A stretch of DNA of 64,000 nt from Rifleibacterium sp035352635 (GCA_035352635.1 DAOPYA010000004.1:21983-85982), one strand, 5' to 3'. Counted from the stretch's first letter, positions 42,801 through 51,776 are shown. Program-made: numbers and translations. Notes: generated by a model not told the origin, from the sequence alone.

Positions 42801-43698
42801 CGGCATCTTTGCCGGTCAGGGTTATATCAACGACCCCCGAGGCCGCCGGAGCCGTAAAAACAGTAGAGGCACCAGTCAGATTGGAAAATTTACCCAAGTC
42901 AGCTGACCAAAGCCAGCTGATCGCATCACCGTCTGCATCGACCCCGGAAGCGCTCAGACTGATGGGTTCATTTGTTTTAACCGAGATAGCCTGATGTTCA
43001 ATTTCGACGAAAGGCGCTCGATTGCCAGAAGTCGAGGTGGTTGGTGTCAGCCTGACATAGAGGTGCGCCTGCTTCTTGTCACTGAATCCAGCCAGAAATG
43101 TTGCGGGAATATAGCCGATCGCCTCAACCCGGACTTCTTTACTTTGCAGACCTCCGGGAAAAGGGCCAATATCAGCATTGCCATTCAGAGCGGGGAACGC
43201 GAACCCCCAGACTCTCACTTCGGCGTTAAGCAAAGCACCCGTATTGACATCACTGACTGTAATTTTCAGGTTGTAGGGCGCGTGTTCGAGCACAATAGGC
43301 GCTGCAACTACCTGAGTTTCATAAGCACCAGTGAGATTCACCACATCAGATCGCTGCCGGTATGGGGTGGTGCCTGAAACCTTGTGAGCCACAAGCCTGA
43401 TCGGGCCGGCCGGTACATTGCGAATAATAAAATCACCGTTGGCATCAGCGTTGGCAAACAACTCGGGGCGGTCTTCGACAAATACCAGTGCACCTTCGGT
43501 CGACAGCAAAGAAAACGCGCCGCGAATCGAGCCAGGCGATGAGGGTGGCAGAACCTTGCCTTTAACGTTGGCAAAGACTTTGATGGTCGCGGGCTTCTGC
43601 CAGTCGGCAATACCGCCGTCAGTGCTGCCGCAGCCAATTGCCAGAAGCAGTGTCAACCCAAATAAAAATACGGCAAACCGGCTGCTGACAGAACGCAT
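39829..43698 (-). CDS. Large surface lipoprotein with FN3-like repeats and zinc metallopeptidase domain
   Basis: A 1,289-residue lipoprotein: signal peptide with lipobox LLAIGC, so acylation at Cys23. Order: a carboxypeptidase-regulatory-like beta domain (about 30-130), a second beta domain, a PKD/Ig-like domain (about 235-315), four fibronectin-III-like repeats each ending in Y-x-W-x-x-x-x-x-D (about 330-735), an SbsA-like Ig domain (Big_5 type, about 740-845), then a peptidase unit from about 960. The zinc motif is HEFQH at 1076-1080 with the third ligand Glu1103 in WLNEGM, as in M30 hyicolysin-like gluzincins. It is probably a surface-anchored protease that digests or binds polymers. It is last in the five-gene minus-strand operon headed by 48467-49288, 23 bases after the J-like pseudopilin. 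Confidence 0.82.
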   Translation of the reverse strand: MRSVSSRFAVFLFGLTLLLAIGCGSTDGGIADWQKPATIKVFANVKGKVLPPSSPGSIRGAFSLLSTEGALVFVEDRPELFANADANGDFIIRNVPAGPIRLVAHKVSGTTPYRQRSDVVNLTGAYETQVVAAPIVLEHAPYNLKITVSDVNTGALLNAEVRVWGFAFPALNGNADIGPFPGGLQSKEVRVEAIGYIPATFLAGFSDKKQAHLYVRLTPTTSTSGNRAPFVEIEHQAISVKTNEPISLSASGVDADGDAISWLWSADLGKFSNLTGASTVFTAPAASGVVDITLTGKDADQAEGRAVLRLVVEQGSSIGVNPHNRPPLAAYDPVPGNLSENQSDGIVLRWAGSDPDNDAINFDVLFAAQGSEMKVVATRQTASGFKVSGLLPYKVYFWQIISRDIYEAVTVSPIWQFKTGDLSNFAPYQPALPVPEDLSVNQLPATLCTWSGGDPDADDIITYSFLLGTDQKTLLLESKTRQTSMQLNSLVLGKTYYWQILAADNRGKETAGPVWRFTVHAPNNQAPADPVAVYPASGSEGIAVNAQLRWSSQDPDGDSITSTVFLGNSFPLPRVVESTAAQVYLPSETLRPGALYYWQVVVKDARGLSNPNSPVWSFSTAALASQAPNQPLAISPASGSIRVPVRPVFAWAGGDPDDTKVFYDLLLDTMAPPAVKIAENLTETTWNPQLDLLAGRKYYWQVIARDPSGNTTSSAVFSCTILADSENDTAPPTILSVIPVNGTINVAVEDPLVVTFSEPVDKTSALAALSFVPAVNGAWSWDNAATLRFWPRNSWLPGSFNRLTIADNQVKDLNNNIMSRGAAYSFTVNSVIPVPSGCRSLAFPVRLAAAESLALSVPGLIAGAKSFAVAVASPEPATFTVRSSVRQSIPATVDPRSAFRFFESEVSARLPSMVLPGKNSLRARRQNVAAAALGESEEFFIPVYGQVATSTPYPQNRIAARCVAIGSEVIIYADNAIITPSSSLIADLRLRFEELIKPRINDVFGQEPDMGPDGEGRLTILLTDSMSQGIAGIFYGIDLYNRDESGVQLRESNERKMIYVKYSLTSTITRFGTIAHEFQHMVNYYQKQRLGGTGTFESVWLNEGMSKYAEDVCGYGILNGDANTASLIKLSQENFKNLSLTNFSGINSYGLSYLFVRFLAQENRFGTTYRDVTRKLVDSSLTGKANVVAVTGEAFELTLARWALSLYLNRYSSDNASDYGFSGLNLSGTHNSITLPGFVPVEARSEQTISLAADGVRGIVKTSTGETTTVFNLQNGQQALDLWLFDYRP

Positions 43699-43721
43699 GG
43701 CACCCCTTCCGAATAGACAGG

Positions 43722-45203
43722 TTAATTGGTAGCTTTAACCTTTTGAATCAATTCAACATTATCTTCGGAAGTATCACGCATTTCTATTACATTCAATTTT
43801 GCCTTACCCTGACTTATCAGTGATTTTGCCGCATTATAAATACCGACATCATCGGGTTCCTTGTTAAATTCACCCATCCAGCTGAGGTCTATTGAATCAT
43901 AAGCACTCTTCAGTTCTGCTGTGCTGCGCGAACTACCCGAAGTGCCTGAAATTGTGACCTGTTTTCCATCTTCGTCTTCGTAGGTCTTCGAACCTTCACC
44001 TTCGGCGGCACCGGTAACAATATCGATAACTTTTACCGGCTTGTCAGGAGGGGTTTTGCCGTCTTTTTCGGCTTGTTCGACCTGTACATTGTGGCTGCCT
44101 TCGATAGCGCGATCCTGGAGTTTCATTTCGTAGGCTTCTTTATAAAGATCTTTTTGAGCAGCAGACATTGAAGAATAGCCGGGCACAGACTTGCCAAGAA
44201 AAGATTCTTCCTTGTCTTTGGTGTATTCGCCAAGATTATCGAGAACTTTCTTAACGTCTGCCTGTGAGTCAGCTTTTTCGAGGTCTGAGCGCATGCCGCG
44301 CACCTTTTCACCTTCGTTGGTATCCCAGAAGGCAACTCCGTTCCAGAATTTGCTCCAGCCGCTTTCGCCGGTATCAGTATCATCGATGCTCTCGTTCATA
44401 TCATCTATTGAATCTTTTGCCTGCTGTATGAGACCTTTCTGGGTTGATTCAAGGCCATTCAACTGGTCATCATTCAGGCTGCGCAATTGTTCTTCATTCA
44501 TGGCGCCGCCTGGCCCGAAACTGGCATCCTGCGTGGCGTCTTTTTCAACGATCTCGTCTTTATTGAGCTTGGCAAGATCAAAATTCGACATGAAATTCTT
44601 GTTGGTTTTTTTGTAATATTCGTCACGCATGACCACTGAAGTGCGCTCTACATGATACATTTCATCGCGGGTACCGGTGATGATCTTGCGGCCGACAATA
44701 TTGATATCCAGTTTTGCCTCGCGACCGGCGCGGAAATCTTCATCGGTCGATTCGAGGTCACCGGCGCCAATACCTGCGGCATCAACCGACTTGGCGATCT
44801 GCATGCTTTCGACATGAACAGAAAGAATTTTGACATCGCTGGGGCTGGTGCGGGTCAATAACCCGTCGCTGAGACGATATTCAACCTTTTCGGTGGTATC
44901 CTGGGCTATTTTTCCGTCTTCGGTTTCTTTAAAACGCTCGAACCTGACGTTCAGAGAGGTGCCGTCGGCAGCCTGGCCGCCGGGGGCCTCAAAGGAACCT
45001 TCCCTGATCGACTTGAGGTCTTTCTGCAAACTGTTTGCAGCAGCACGCAACTCGCTCTGCAAGGTCTGGCGGGTATTCGATCTGGCGATTTCCCGTTGGA
45101 CTCGTATCCAGACGCCGTAAATTGCGGTAAGCAAAATTGTCGAAAGAAAAATAGCGACCATAACCTCAGCCAGCGTAAAGCCCCGGTTTCTGTGACTTTT
45201 CAT
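43722..45203 (-). CDS. Minor pseudopilin, GspJ/PilW-like, with long C-terminal extension
   Basis: A 493-residue protein with a class III prepilin leader ending RNRG followed by F-T-L-A-E at +1 to +5 and a hydrophobic helix (about 9-30). Residues 30-200 resemble the globular part of J/W pseudopilins. The remaining 290 residues are an acidic, Asp/Glu/Lys/Ser-rich, helical extension not found in ordinary family members (usually about 200 residues). It is the third pseudopilin-like gene of operon 2, 12 bases after the I-like gene. The extension might be a filament-tip adaptor or a secretion cargo; neither is shown by the sequence. Confidence 0.78.
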   Translation of the reverse strand: MKSHRNRGFTLAEVMVAIFLSTILLTAIYGVWIRVQREIARSNTRQTLQSELRAAANSLQKDLKSIREGSFEAPGGQAADGTSLNVRFERFKETEDGKIAQDTTEKVEYRLSDGLLTRTSPSDVKILSVHVESMQIAKSVDAAGIGAGDLESTDEDFRAGREAKLDINIVGRKIITGTRDEMYHVERTSVVMRDEYYKKTNKNFMSNFDLAKLNKDEIVEKDATQDASFGPGGAMNEEQLRSLNDDQLNGLESTQKGLIQQAKDSIDDMNESIDDTDTGESGWSKFWNGVAFWDTNEGEKVRGMRSDLEKADSQADVKKVLDNLGEYTKDKEESFLGKSVPGYSSMSAAQKDLYKEAYEMKLQDRAIEGSHNVQVEQAEKDGKTPPDKPVKVIDIVTGAAEGEGSKTYEDEDGKQVTISGTSGSSRSTAELKSAYDSIDLSWMGEFNKEPDDVGIYNAAKSLISQGKAKLNVIEMRDTSEDNVELIQKVKATN

Positions 45204-45215
45204 GGCTCCCCTCCC

Positions 45216-45707
45216 TTAAATCGCCTCAGAGTTGTAATAGGCATTTCCGGCCCGTACCACCCGGAGTCCAAAACGTTCGTCTTCCTTTTTGCCCTTATCA
45301 CGCCAGAAAATCTCAACCTCAAACCAGACTTCGACAATCTGGTCGAGATCATTCTTTTTAGCTTTGAGAGTTGCTTTGCAGCCATAATCTTTCAACGAGT
45401 CCTTGCTTTCTTCAAAAAAGCTTTCGATGCTTTTGGCAGTTTCTTTATAAAACTGCGGATGCACATCAAAAGAATTACCACTTGCCAGATCGCTGTAGTG
45501 CTTCTGATAGACCTTAAAAGGAACATGCTTGCATTCTTCGATCAGTTCCTGGGCCAGGCGGGTGGCCTTGCCGTAGTGGCCGATCTTGGCAGTAGAAACC
45601 GACCCGAAATCAACCAGACGCAGAATCGGAATAAACGCGATTGCCAGAATCGATGCAGATATAACGATTTCAAGAAGGGTCAAACCTCGTTTAAGCTTGG
45701 TTACCAC
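45216..45707 (-). CDS. Minor pseudopilin, GspI/PilV-like
   Basis: A prepilin-like protein of 163 residues with leader KLKRG followed by L-T-L-L-E, giving Glu at +5, and a hydrophobic helix. I prefer the GTG at 45707, which lies ten bases after GGAGGG and three after the upstream stop; the ATG at 45734 would overlap the PilX-like gene by 25 bases. After about residue 30 the protein contains K-x-Y-Q-K-H-Y and E-V-W-F-E-V, beta-strand-like segments typical of I/V class tips. It is second among the three pseudopilin genes of operon 2. Confidence 0.75.
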   Translation of the reverse strand: MVTKLKRGLTLLEIVISASILAIAFIPILRLVDFGSVSTAKIGHYGKATRLAQELIEECKHVPFKVYQKHYSDLASGNSFDVHPQFYKETAKSIESFFEESKDSLKDYGCKATLKAKKNDLDQIVEVWFEVEIFWRDKGKKEDERFGLRVVRAGNAYYNSEAI

Positions 45708-45709
45708 GG

Positions 45710-48451
45710 TTAATATGCCCTCCAGGAAGCCCATAACGGGCTGAAAGATACATGGTAGCGCTTCGGGTCAAACTTGCCGCGCACCGGATGCAGGCTGCCA
45801 AGTGAAGTTCTCACCCGCGAAGAAACATAATTGATGGAAACTGTTCCACCCATGGCTGCCTTGTTGAACTGATTGGTCACCCAGTTGCCCTGAATTTTGA
45901 TGCTTGAATCTGCGTGGCAATAAATACCTTTATCTGTGTACAGCGAGCCTTCGACTTCATATTGTTTGCCGCCAGCAAGGGCCAACAACCCGCCATTGCG
46001 AATAATAAGCGAAAAAACCGTCAGTTCGTCTTCGCCTCGATCGAGAACCTTGATGTTCGACCCAAGAAAGAAGTTGCCGCTGCAGACAATCATACCCTTG
46101 CCAAGCACATAAAAATCGCCCTCAGCACCATTAAATGGACTTGAGGCGCTACCAAGCGAACCCGAAATATAGGTGACGCCATTCAGAATAAATACCTTTT
46201 TGCCATTAACCGTAGTCATGCGATTAGGCAGGTCTTCAACAAAAGCTTCGGCGCTTTCGTAGTAGTAGGTAGCCTTTTTGGCATACTGTTCACTGGTATA
46301 GAGGTTGGGCGGCATATTCTGCAGCAGTGAAGGATCATATTCATAAGTCTTGTAGTCGGCATTGCCCGATTCAGAATTTGCCTTCAGGGGTTCAAGGTTG
46401 TAATCATATTTGGTCAAAATTTCCTGGGCTTTCCAGATGGGGATTACAAGGGGGGGCGGGGGCAGATAAACAGGAGGAAATGGCAAGAGGGGCAAACGGT
46501 CAGTCGGACTCAACCCGACGATACACATCTGCCACTGCCGTGATCTTTTCAGAACATTGCCTTCGACCTCTCGGGTCAGGGTTGGGTGCATGCCACCCGA
46601 ACCGAAAAATCTTGTTTTGTTTGCGCCGGTTCCGGTGGTGGGAATCGTGTAGAAAGAGTTGCCAGTGCCCATGAAAGGCATTTCCCATTTCTGAAAGCAG
46701 TCTGGAATTGAAACAATACCTTTGGCAAGCGGCGCAGCATCTACCATTGGCTTAAGAGCGAGGGTTACGGCCAGTGCCAGAACGTTGGTGCTCATTTTGC
46801 CAACGTCAGGAACCAGGTTGATGCTGCCAGGGGCAACCAGTTTTTTGAGATAATCGGTGGTTTTGGTCAGCGCCATGCCGTCATTCTTGGTTGCAAACTC
46901 GACGCCATATTTGCCTGGCGTAAGCACCGGCGCGTCAGAGGTGCTGGGGTTGGCATTACCTGCCAGTTTGACCGGAACCGCGATGTTAGTTTCGGGGTCT
47001 TTTTTGGTAATTTCGGCGTTGATATTATATTTACCGCCAGCCACCGCCATTTTAGTCTTGGTATTAAGAATCATCAGCGCTTCGATGCCCTCAAAAACAT
47101 TTTTAACCGCTCCGGAATTATCACCGGCCACGGGAGGAGCACCCCAGTCGCCCATCAGGGCAACATTGCAGATGAGGGGTTTAGTGCCATCAGAGCTTTT
47201 GTCTGAATAGTTGACCCTTATAAGTCCAGGAAATTCACGTTTCTTGAGTTCTTCTTCAGAAACTTCTTTGGGGCCGGTAAACAGCTCTTTAATCTTCGAG
47301 AAGGTGCCAGAATAATCAAAATTATTAACAACGAAAGTGCCGCCATAATTATTGAAAGACAGAAACTCGTTGTTAAGATTGGCAATAAAAAAGCTGTACA
47401 TGGGCGCGGGCGGCTCACAGTCGGCAGTTTTAAAGTCTTTTATCGCCGAGACCCGACGTGTTGCCTTGTAGTTATCCTGGTAAGTGATTGATGCTTCGCA
47501 CTCAAGCTTGATCTGGCCATACTTTTCAAGATATTGCCCCTGGTCAAGGGTCGGCGTGATGTTGACGCCGGCCGGCCAGAGAGCCGACACGTCTTTGGGC
47601 ATCGGAATGCTGTCAAAATTGATCGATATCGGATACTTCTTCTGACCACCGCACAATAACTGGTTAACCAGCATGTCGGCGAAAAAATCGAGGCTGGTAA
47701 GCTCTTTAAAGCTGCGATCTTTACCGGCAACGTTAATTTTCGGCATCAGCTTATCGACAACACCGGTAAGGTTGATGTTAACGAGGGTAATCGGGCCGAT
47801 TTTAATGGGAATAGAAAAATCCAGCCACGACATGTCTTTAGGAAACCCTATTTCAAGGGGCGAATAGCCACTGCCGTCAAGAAAGCTCTTCACATCGGGG
47901 CGCAGATTCCACGAAATATCGACGCCGGGAACCTTGAAATCGCTGTAATCATTGCCTGGAGAGACCCGAAATGCTTTGTCTATTTTTACGGTGACTTTAA
48001 CATCATATTCTTTGGCGCCTTCAGAGGTCATGTAGGCAACCATGGCATCAAGTTCTTTGTTGTCAACGCCCTCTTGCAGGTCATCTTTGCTGAGAATAAT
48101 TTCCTCGGTGGTTGCCGTTTCGAGGTCGAGTTGCTCATCAGAACCCAGATTACTGGCAAGACCAAGAGTGACCCCTGATTTTGCCTTGGCCGGCAGTCGC
48201 AGTTTGATGGCCATGTCTTTGGCGGTGACTTTGCTTGGATCGACCTCGTTAACCGAATCGGCAAGCATGCGCATCGCACGTTCGAGTGCTGCTTCAGCAA
48301 GGCTGGTGGCATGCAGGCCACGCACTGAAATTGAGGTCTGCCGGCCTTCTTCGACAGTTGAACTCATGAACATGGTGGAGGCAAAAAGAATTACCCCGAG
48401 AACCCCGATAACAATGACAAATGCACTGCCTTTACGGTACGATTTTCTCAT
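45710..48451 (-). CDS. Very large PilX-like pilus/secretion assembly protein
   Basis: A 913-residue protein with a short basic N-terminus (RKGSAF), one hydrophobic helix (about 8-30) and an S-T/V-x-E-G segment after it, as in PilX/GspK-like pseudopilins. The family is normally 200-350 residues. The body is beta-rich with a proline stretch near 655-670, and the C-terminal region (about 780-870) has short hydrophobic strands alternating with Gly/Asn, for example G-M-I-V-C-S-G-N-F-F-L-G, like a small beta-helix, similar to the end of the 691-residue relative at 8483. Start has a GGGGGAGGA-type site. It is second in operon 2, 15 bases after the TPR-like membrane gene. Confidence 0.72.
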   Translation of the reverse strand: MRKSYRKGSAFVIVIGVLGVILFASTMFMSSTVEEGRQTSISVRGLHATSLAEAALERAMRMLADSVNEVDPSKVTAKDMAIKLRLPAKAKSGVTLGLASNLGSDEQLDLETATTEEIILSKDDLQEGVDNKELDAMVAYMTSEGAKEYDVKVTVKIDKAFRVSPGNDYSDFKVPGVDISWNLRPDVKSFLDGSGYSPLEIGFPKDMSWLDFSIPIKIGPITLVNINLTGVVDKLMPKINVAGKDRSFKELTSLDFFADMLVNQLLCGGQKKYPISINFDSIPMPKDVSALWPAGVNITPTLDQGQYLEKYGQIKLECEASITYQDNYKATRRVSAIKDFKTADCEPPAPMYSFFIANLNNEFLSFNNYGGTFVVNNFDYSGTFSKIKELFTGPKEVSEEELKKREFPGLIRVNYSDKSSDGTKPLICNVALMGDWGAPPVAGDNSGAVKNVFEGIEALMILNTKTKMAVAGGKYNINAEITKKDPETNIAVPVKLAGNANPSTSDAPVLTPGKYGVEFATKNDGMALTKTTDYLKKLVAPGSINLVPDVGKMSTNVLALAVTLALKPMVDAAPLAKGIVSIPDCFQKWEMPFMGTGNSFYTIPTTGTGANKTRFFGSGGMHPTLTREVEGNVLKRSRQWQMCIVGLSPTDRLPLLPFPPVYLPPPPLVIPIWKAQEILTKYDYNLEPLKANSESGNADYKTYEYDPSLLQNMPPNLYTSEQYAKKATYYYESAEAFVEDLPNRMTTVNGKKVFILNGVTYISGSLGSASSPFNGAEGDFYVLGKGMIVCSGNFFLGSNIKVLDRGEDELTVFSLIIRNGGLLALAGGKQYEVEGSLYTDKGIYCHADSSIKIQGNWVTNQFNKAAMGGTVSINYVSSRVRTSLGSLHPVRGKFDPKRYHVSFSPLWASWRAY

Positions 48452-48466
48452 AATTCCTCCCCCGCC

Positions 48467-49288
48467 CTATTCAAATTTGGCCGGAAAATTATAGAGACTT
48501 TTCCGGAGACCCTGGGAAACTTTGCCCCCCTGGATCGCCCCCTGTTTAATCGCTTCAACATCAGCAAGACCCATAGAAACCTTTGCCGGGTCGGCACTAT
48601 CTTGAAGTTGCTTCAAAGCCATGTAGGCGTTGCGCACTGAAGCCGCGAGGTCACCGCCGCCGTATTCAGGGGGCAACTTGCCCACCAGATCCATGAACTG
48701 CTTAAACGCGCCTTCAAGTTTTTTGCGATCTTGAGTCAGTTCGTATAATTCGCAAAGGGCACCCACCGTATAAACCTGCTGAAAAACGTTGCCAGCCGAT
48801 TCTTCTAAGGCTTTGAGCAACAGGGTTTCTGCCAGAGCAAAATTTCCCTTCTCAATTTCGCCTTTGCCTTCTACCAGAAGTGGGTAATGTTCTGCCCGGT
48901 AGGCATCCTTTTGTTCTTCATTGGTACCGGGAGGAAATCTTTCGCTTGCCCGGCTGCGCTTAACGAGTTTCATGGCTTCTTCGAGTTCTAAAGTCACATG
49001 TTTTTCGGGGGAAGACGAGGCGAACCAGCCAGAACTTGTGCCTTTGCCGCGGCCGCCGCCAGATGAACCGGCCGCGCCCGATTGTGAAGACCCGAAATTA
49101 AAAACATTCTTGCGGGCTACCATTGTCTTCATTTTTTCCTGGCTGATCTTTTTGGTATTGCCGCTGCTCGAAAAATAAATCAGAACAAGCAGAGGTACAA
49201 CGAGCAATACAACCCCGGCGACAAGCAAACGCACGTCGCTCATATCGATCTTCTTCAATAATTTTTTTGGTTCCTGGTTATCGGACAT
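48467..49288 (-). CDS. Membrane protein with helical/TPR-like periplasmic part
   Basis: A 273-residue protein with a short cytosolic N-terminus, one membrane helix (about 19-41), a Gly/Ser-rich flexible linker (about 65-90) and a helical region (about 95-255) with paired helices resembling TPR. No family is recognised. It is first in the operon that encodes the second pseudopilin set and the surface protease. By analogy with PilP/GspC-type or TPR lipoproteins it might dock the assembly to the membrane, but this is inference. Confidence 0.6.
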   Translation of the reverse strand: MSDNQEPKKLLKKIDMSDVRLLVAGVVLLVVPLLVLIYFSSSGNTKKISQEKMKTMVARKNVFNFGSSQSGAAGSSGGGRGKGTSSGWFASSSPEKHVTLELEEAMKLVKRSRASERFPPGTNEEQKDAYRAEHYPLLVEGKGEIEKGNFALAETLLLKALEESAGNVFQQVYTVGALCELYELTQDRKKLEGAFKQFMDLVGKLPPEYGGGDLAASVRNAYMALKQLQDSADPAKVSMGLADVEAIKQGAIQGGKVSQGLRKSLYNFPAKFE

Positions 49289-49672
49289 TTATAGGAGAAC
49301 TCCTCTGACGACCCTTTTAATGATTATGTTACCCCAGGGGAGAAGGCAGCGCAAGATAAAGAAACCGGAAACAGACAAGAACACAACTGCAATACAACTG
49401 CCAGATTCAGAATTTTGCCGACTGCGAGGCCTGACAGTGTGTTGAATTACAAATCTCTTCAATGGTTACATTTATATAATACGCCACCTGCCACCAAAAA
49501 GTTGCGCTTTTTTTCACGTGCTCAGCCAACAACGCCAGAAAGAGCACAAACGACTGCATAATCAAAGATTTTTAGAGCAATAGCGCTTTTTCGTTCAATA
49601 AATCTCTAATTTTAGAACCAATCACCGGATTTTGATGTTTTTCAGGCTTTATAGTCAACGCAACTTTGATTA
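49289..49672. other. Intergenic region between divergent pseudopilin operon 2 and groESL
   Basis: About 390 bases of A+T-richer sequence without an open frame of note. A TATAAT lies at 49475-49480 (plus) without a convincing -35 box; a weak A/T hairpin lies near 49495-49515. Nothing else is seen until the groES promoter. Confidence 0.4.
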
Positions 49673-49678
49673 TATATT
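49673..49678 (+). promoter_or_regulatory. Candidate -10 box of the heat-shock cluster
   Basis: TATATT lies directly upstream of CIRCE. The -35 region is weak. HrcA bound to CIRCE would overlap the transcription start and block this promoter. Confidence 0.45.
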
Positions 49679-49679
49679 G

Positions 49680-49706
49680 TTAGCACTCAACCGATTCGAG
49701 TGCTAA
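49680..49706 (+). promoter_or_regulatory. CIRCE operator (HrcA binding site)
   Basis: TTAGCACTC (49680-49688), nine bases, GAGTGCTAA (49698-49706): a perfect match to the CIRCE consensus. HrcA, encoded downstream at 53851, is the repressor that binds it, so this cluster is autoregulated and induced when GroE is titrated by unfolded protein. Confidence 0.97.
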
Positions 49707-49748
49707 CAGGAAATTGTATCCTGTTCTAAATACCACAAGGAGGACATC

Positions 49749-50036
49749 ATGAACCTCACCCCGATGGGTAACCGTATCGTCATCAAAGTGACCGAAGCCG
49801 AGAAGAAAACTGCCACAGGCATTATTATTCCCGATACAGCTTCGAAGGCCCGCCCCAAAAACGGCAAAGTCGTGTTTGTTGGCCGCGGTCTTACCGACAA
49901 CAAGGGCAAAGTAATTCCAATGCAGGTTAAAAAAGGCGACAGCGTCATTTTTACCGAATGGGCCGGCACCGAAATCATGATCGAAGGCGAAAAACACCTG
50001 ATCATGAAAGAAGATGAAATTCTGGCTGTTGAATAA
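49749..50036 (+). CDS. groES: Co-chaperonin GroES, copy 1
   Basis: A 95-residue GroES forming the heptameric lid of GroEL. It starts NLTPMGNRIVIKV and has the mobile-loop region K-K-T-A-T-G-I-I-I-P (about 20-29), then a G-R-G turn and the closing E-D-E-I-L-A. It starts 10 bases after an AAGGAGG site and lies 43 bases downstream of CIRCE. The next gene, groEL 1, starts 54 bases downstream after AAGGAGA. Confidence 0.97.
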   Translation: MNLTPMGNRIVIKVTEAEKKTATGIIIPDTASKARPKNGKVVFVGRGLTDNKGKVIPMQVKKGDSVIFTEWAGTEIMIEGEKHLIMKEDEILAVE

Positions 50037-50090
50037 TTAAATTCTGCAACCTTTACAAACGTTCAAAATCAATCCAAGGAGATTTAAAAA

Positions 50091-51776
50091 ATGGCCGCAA
50101 AACAACTGAAATATGGTGAAAACGCAAGAAGAGCCCTGGAAAAAGGCGTCGATACCGTCGCTAACGCCGTTCGCTCAACCCTGGGTCCTAAAGGCTGTTA
50201 CGCCATCCTCAACAAAAGCTTTGGCAGTCCGACCGTTACCAATGATGGCGTAATGATCGCCAAAGAAATTGAAGTCGAAGATCGCTTTGAAAATATGGGC
50301 GCTCAGCTCGTTAAAGAAGTCGCCAGCAAGACCAACGACATCGCAGGCGATGGCACTACCACTGCTACCGTACTCGCCCAGGCAATCGTTCACGAAGGTT
50401 TTAAAAATACTGCCGCCGGCGCCACCCCGATTTATATCAAACGTGGCATCGAAAAGGCCGTTAATGCCGTAGTAGCAAAGCTCAAAGAACAGTCAAAGCG
50501 AATTGACGACAATAAAGACAGCGTCGCACAGGTTGCCACCATTTCGGCCCGTGACACTGAAATCGGCAAAGTTATTGCCGAAGCCATGGACAAGGTCGGC
50601 AAAGACGGCGTTATCACCGTAGAAGAAGCCAAAAGCTTCGACACTACCCTTGATTTCGTCGAAGGTATGGAATTTGACAAGGGTTACGTCAGCCCTTACA
50701 TGGTTACCGATTCTGAAAGAATGGAAGCCGTTCTTGATAATCCGTACATTCTGATCACCGACAGCAAAATCAACAACATCAAAGACATTCTGCCAGTTCT
50801 TGAAAGCATCGTACAGACCAAGAAACCTCTGCTGATCATCGCCGAAGACATCGAAGGCGAAGCTCTGGCAACCCTCGTAGTCAACAAACTGCGCGGCACC
50901 TTCAACTGCGTCGCCGTCAAGGCCCCGGCTTTTGGTGATCGCCGCAAAGCCATGCTCGAAGACATCGCCGTCATGACCAAAGGTCAGAAGATCAGCGAAG
51001 AAATCGGCCTCAAGCTTGAAAATGCAACCCTTGAACATCTTGGCCATGCCAAAAAGGTTGTTATCAGCAAAGAAACTACCACTATCATCGAAGGCGCCGG
51101 CGCTCCCAAAGACATTCAGGCCCGCATCGGCCAGATCAAGGCTGAAATCGATAGAAGCACCAGTTCCTATGATAAAGAAAAACTTCAGGAACGCCTGGCC
51201 AAGCTTTCTGGTGGCGTTGCCGTCATCAAAGTTGGCGCCGCGACTGAAACAGCCATGAAAGAACGCAAGACCCGCGTTGAAGACGCACTGAGCGCCACTC
51301 GCGCTGCGGTTGAAGAAGGTGTTGTCGCCGGCGGCGGCGTGGCCCTTTTGAATGCTGTTAAAGCCCTTGATACTCTCGAATTCAGCGGCGACGAAAAAAT
51401 CGGCGTAGAAATCGTCAGAAGAGCCTTGCAGAAACCGATTCACTTCATTCTTGCCAATGCCGGCCTCGAACCTGCGGTCATCATCGAAAGAATCAAACAG
51501 GAAAACAAGCCCGGTTACGGCTACAACGTTCTTACCAACGAATACATCGACATGTTCAAAGCCGGCATCATCGATCCGGCCAAAGTTACCAGATCAGCTC
51601 TGCAGAATGCCGCTTCAATCGCTGCCATTCTCATGACCACTGAAGTTCTGGTTGCCGACCTCCCCGAAGAAAACAAGGGCGCCCCTGCAATGGGCGGTAT
51701 GGGCGGAATGGGCGGAATGGGCGGCATGGGCGGTATGGGTGGCATGGGCGGCATGGGCATGCCCGGCATGATGTAA
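50091..51776 (+). CDS. groEL: Chaperonin GroEL, copy 1 (GGM-tailed)
   Basis: A 561-residue GroEL (HSP60). The ATP-binding DGTTTATVLAQ near residue 86, the VEEGVVAGGG motif near 404 and the RRALQKP region are intact, and the C-terminus ends in a flexible tail of seven GGM repeats then GMPGMM, as in canonical GroEL. The ring folds non-native proteins with GroES. The gene follows groES 1 by 54 bases. A hairpin without T tract lies right after the stop (51785). Confidence 0.98.
   Translation: MAAKQLKYGENARRALEKGVDTVANAVRSTLGPKGCYAILNKSFGSPTVTNDGVMIAKEIEVEDRFENMGAQLVKEVASKTNDIAGDGTTTATVLAQAIVHEGFKNTAAGATPIYIKRGIEKAVNAVVAKLKEQSKRIDDNKDSVAQVATISARDTEIGKVIAEAMDKVGKDGVITVEEAKSFDTTLDFVEGMEFDKGYVSPYMVTDSERMEAVLDNPYILITDSKINNIKDILPVLESIVQTKKPLLIIAEDIEGEALATLVVNKLRGTFNCVAVKAPAFGDRRKAMLEDIAVMTKGQKISEEIGLKLENATLEHLGHAKKVVISKETTTIIEGAGAPKDIQARIGQIKAEIDRSTSSYDKEKLQERLAKLSGGVAVIKVGAATETAMKERKTRVEDALSATRAAVEEGVVAGGGVALLNAVKALDTLEFSGDEKIGVEIVRRALQKPIHFILANAGLEPAVIIERIKQENKPGYGYNVLTNEYIDMFKAGIIDPAKVTRSALQNAASIAAILMTTEVLVADLPEENKGAPAMGGMGGMGGMGGMGGMGGMGGMGMPGMM

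Noticed and set aside
51686..51770. Short tandem repeat near the end of groEL 1
   Set aside because: It only encodes the GGM tail, standard for GroEL.
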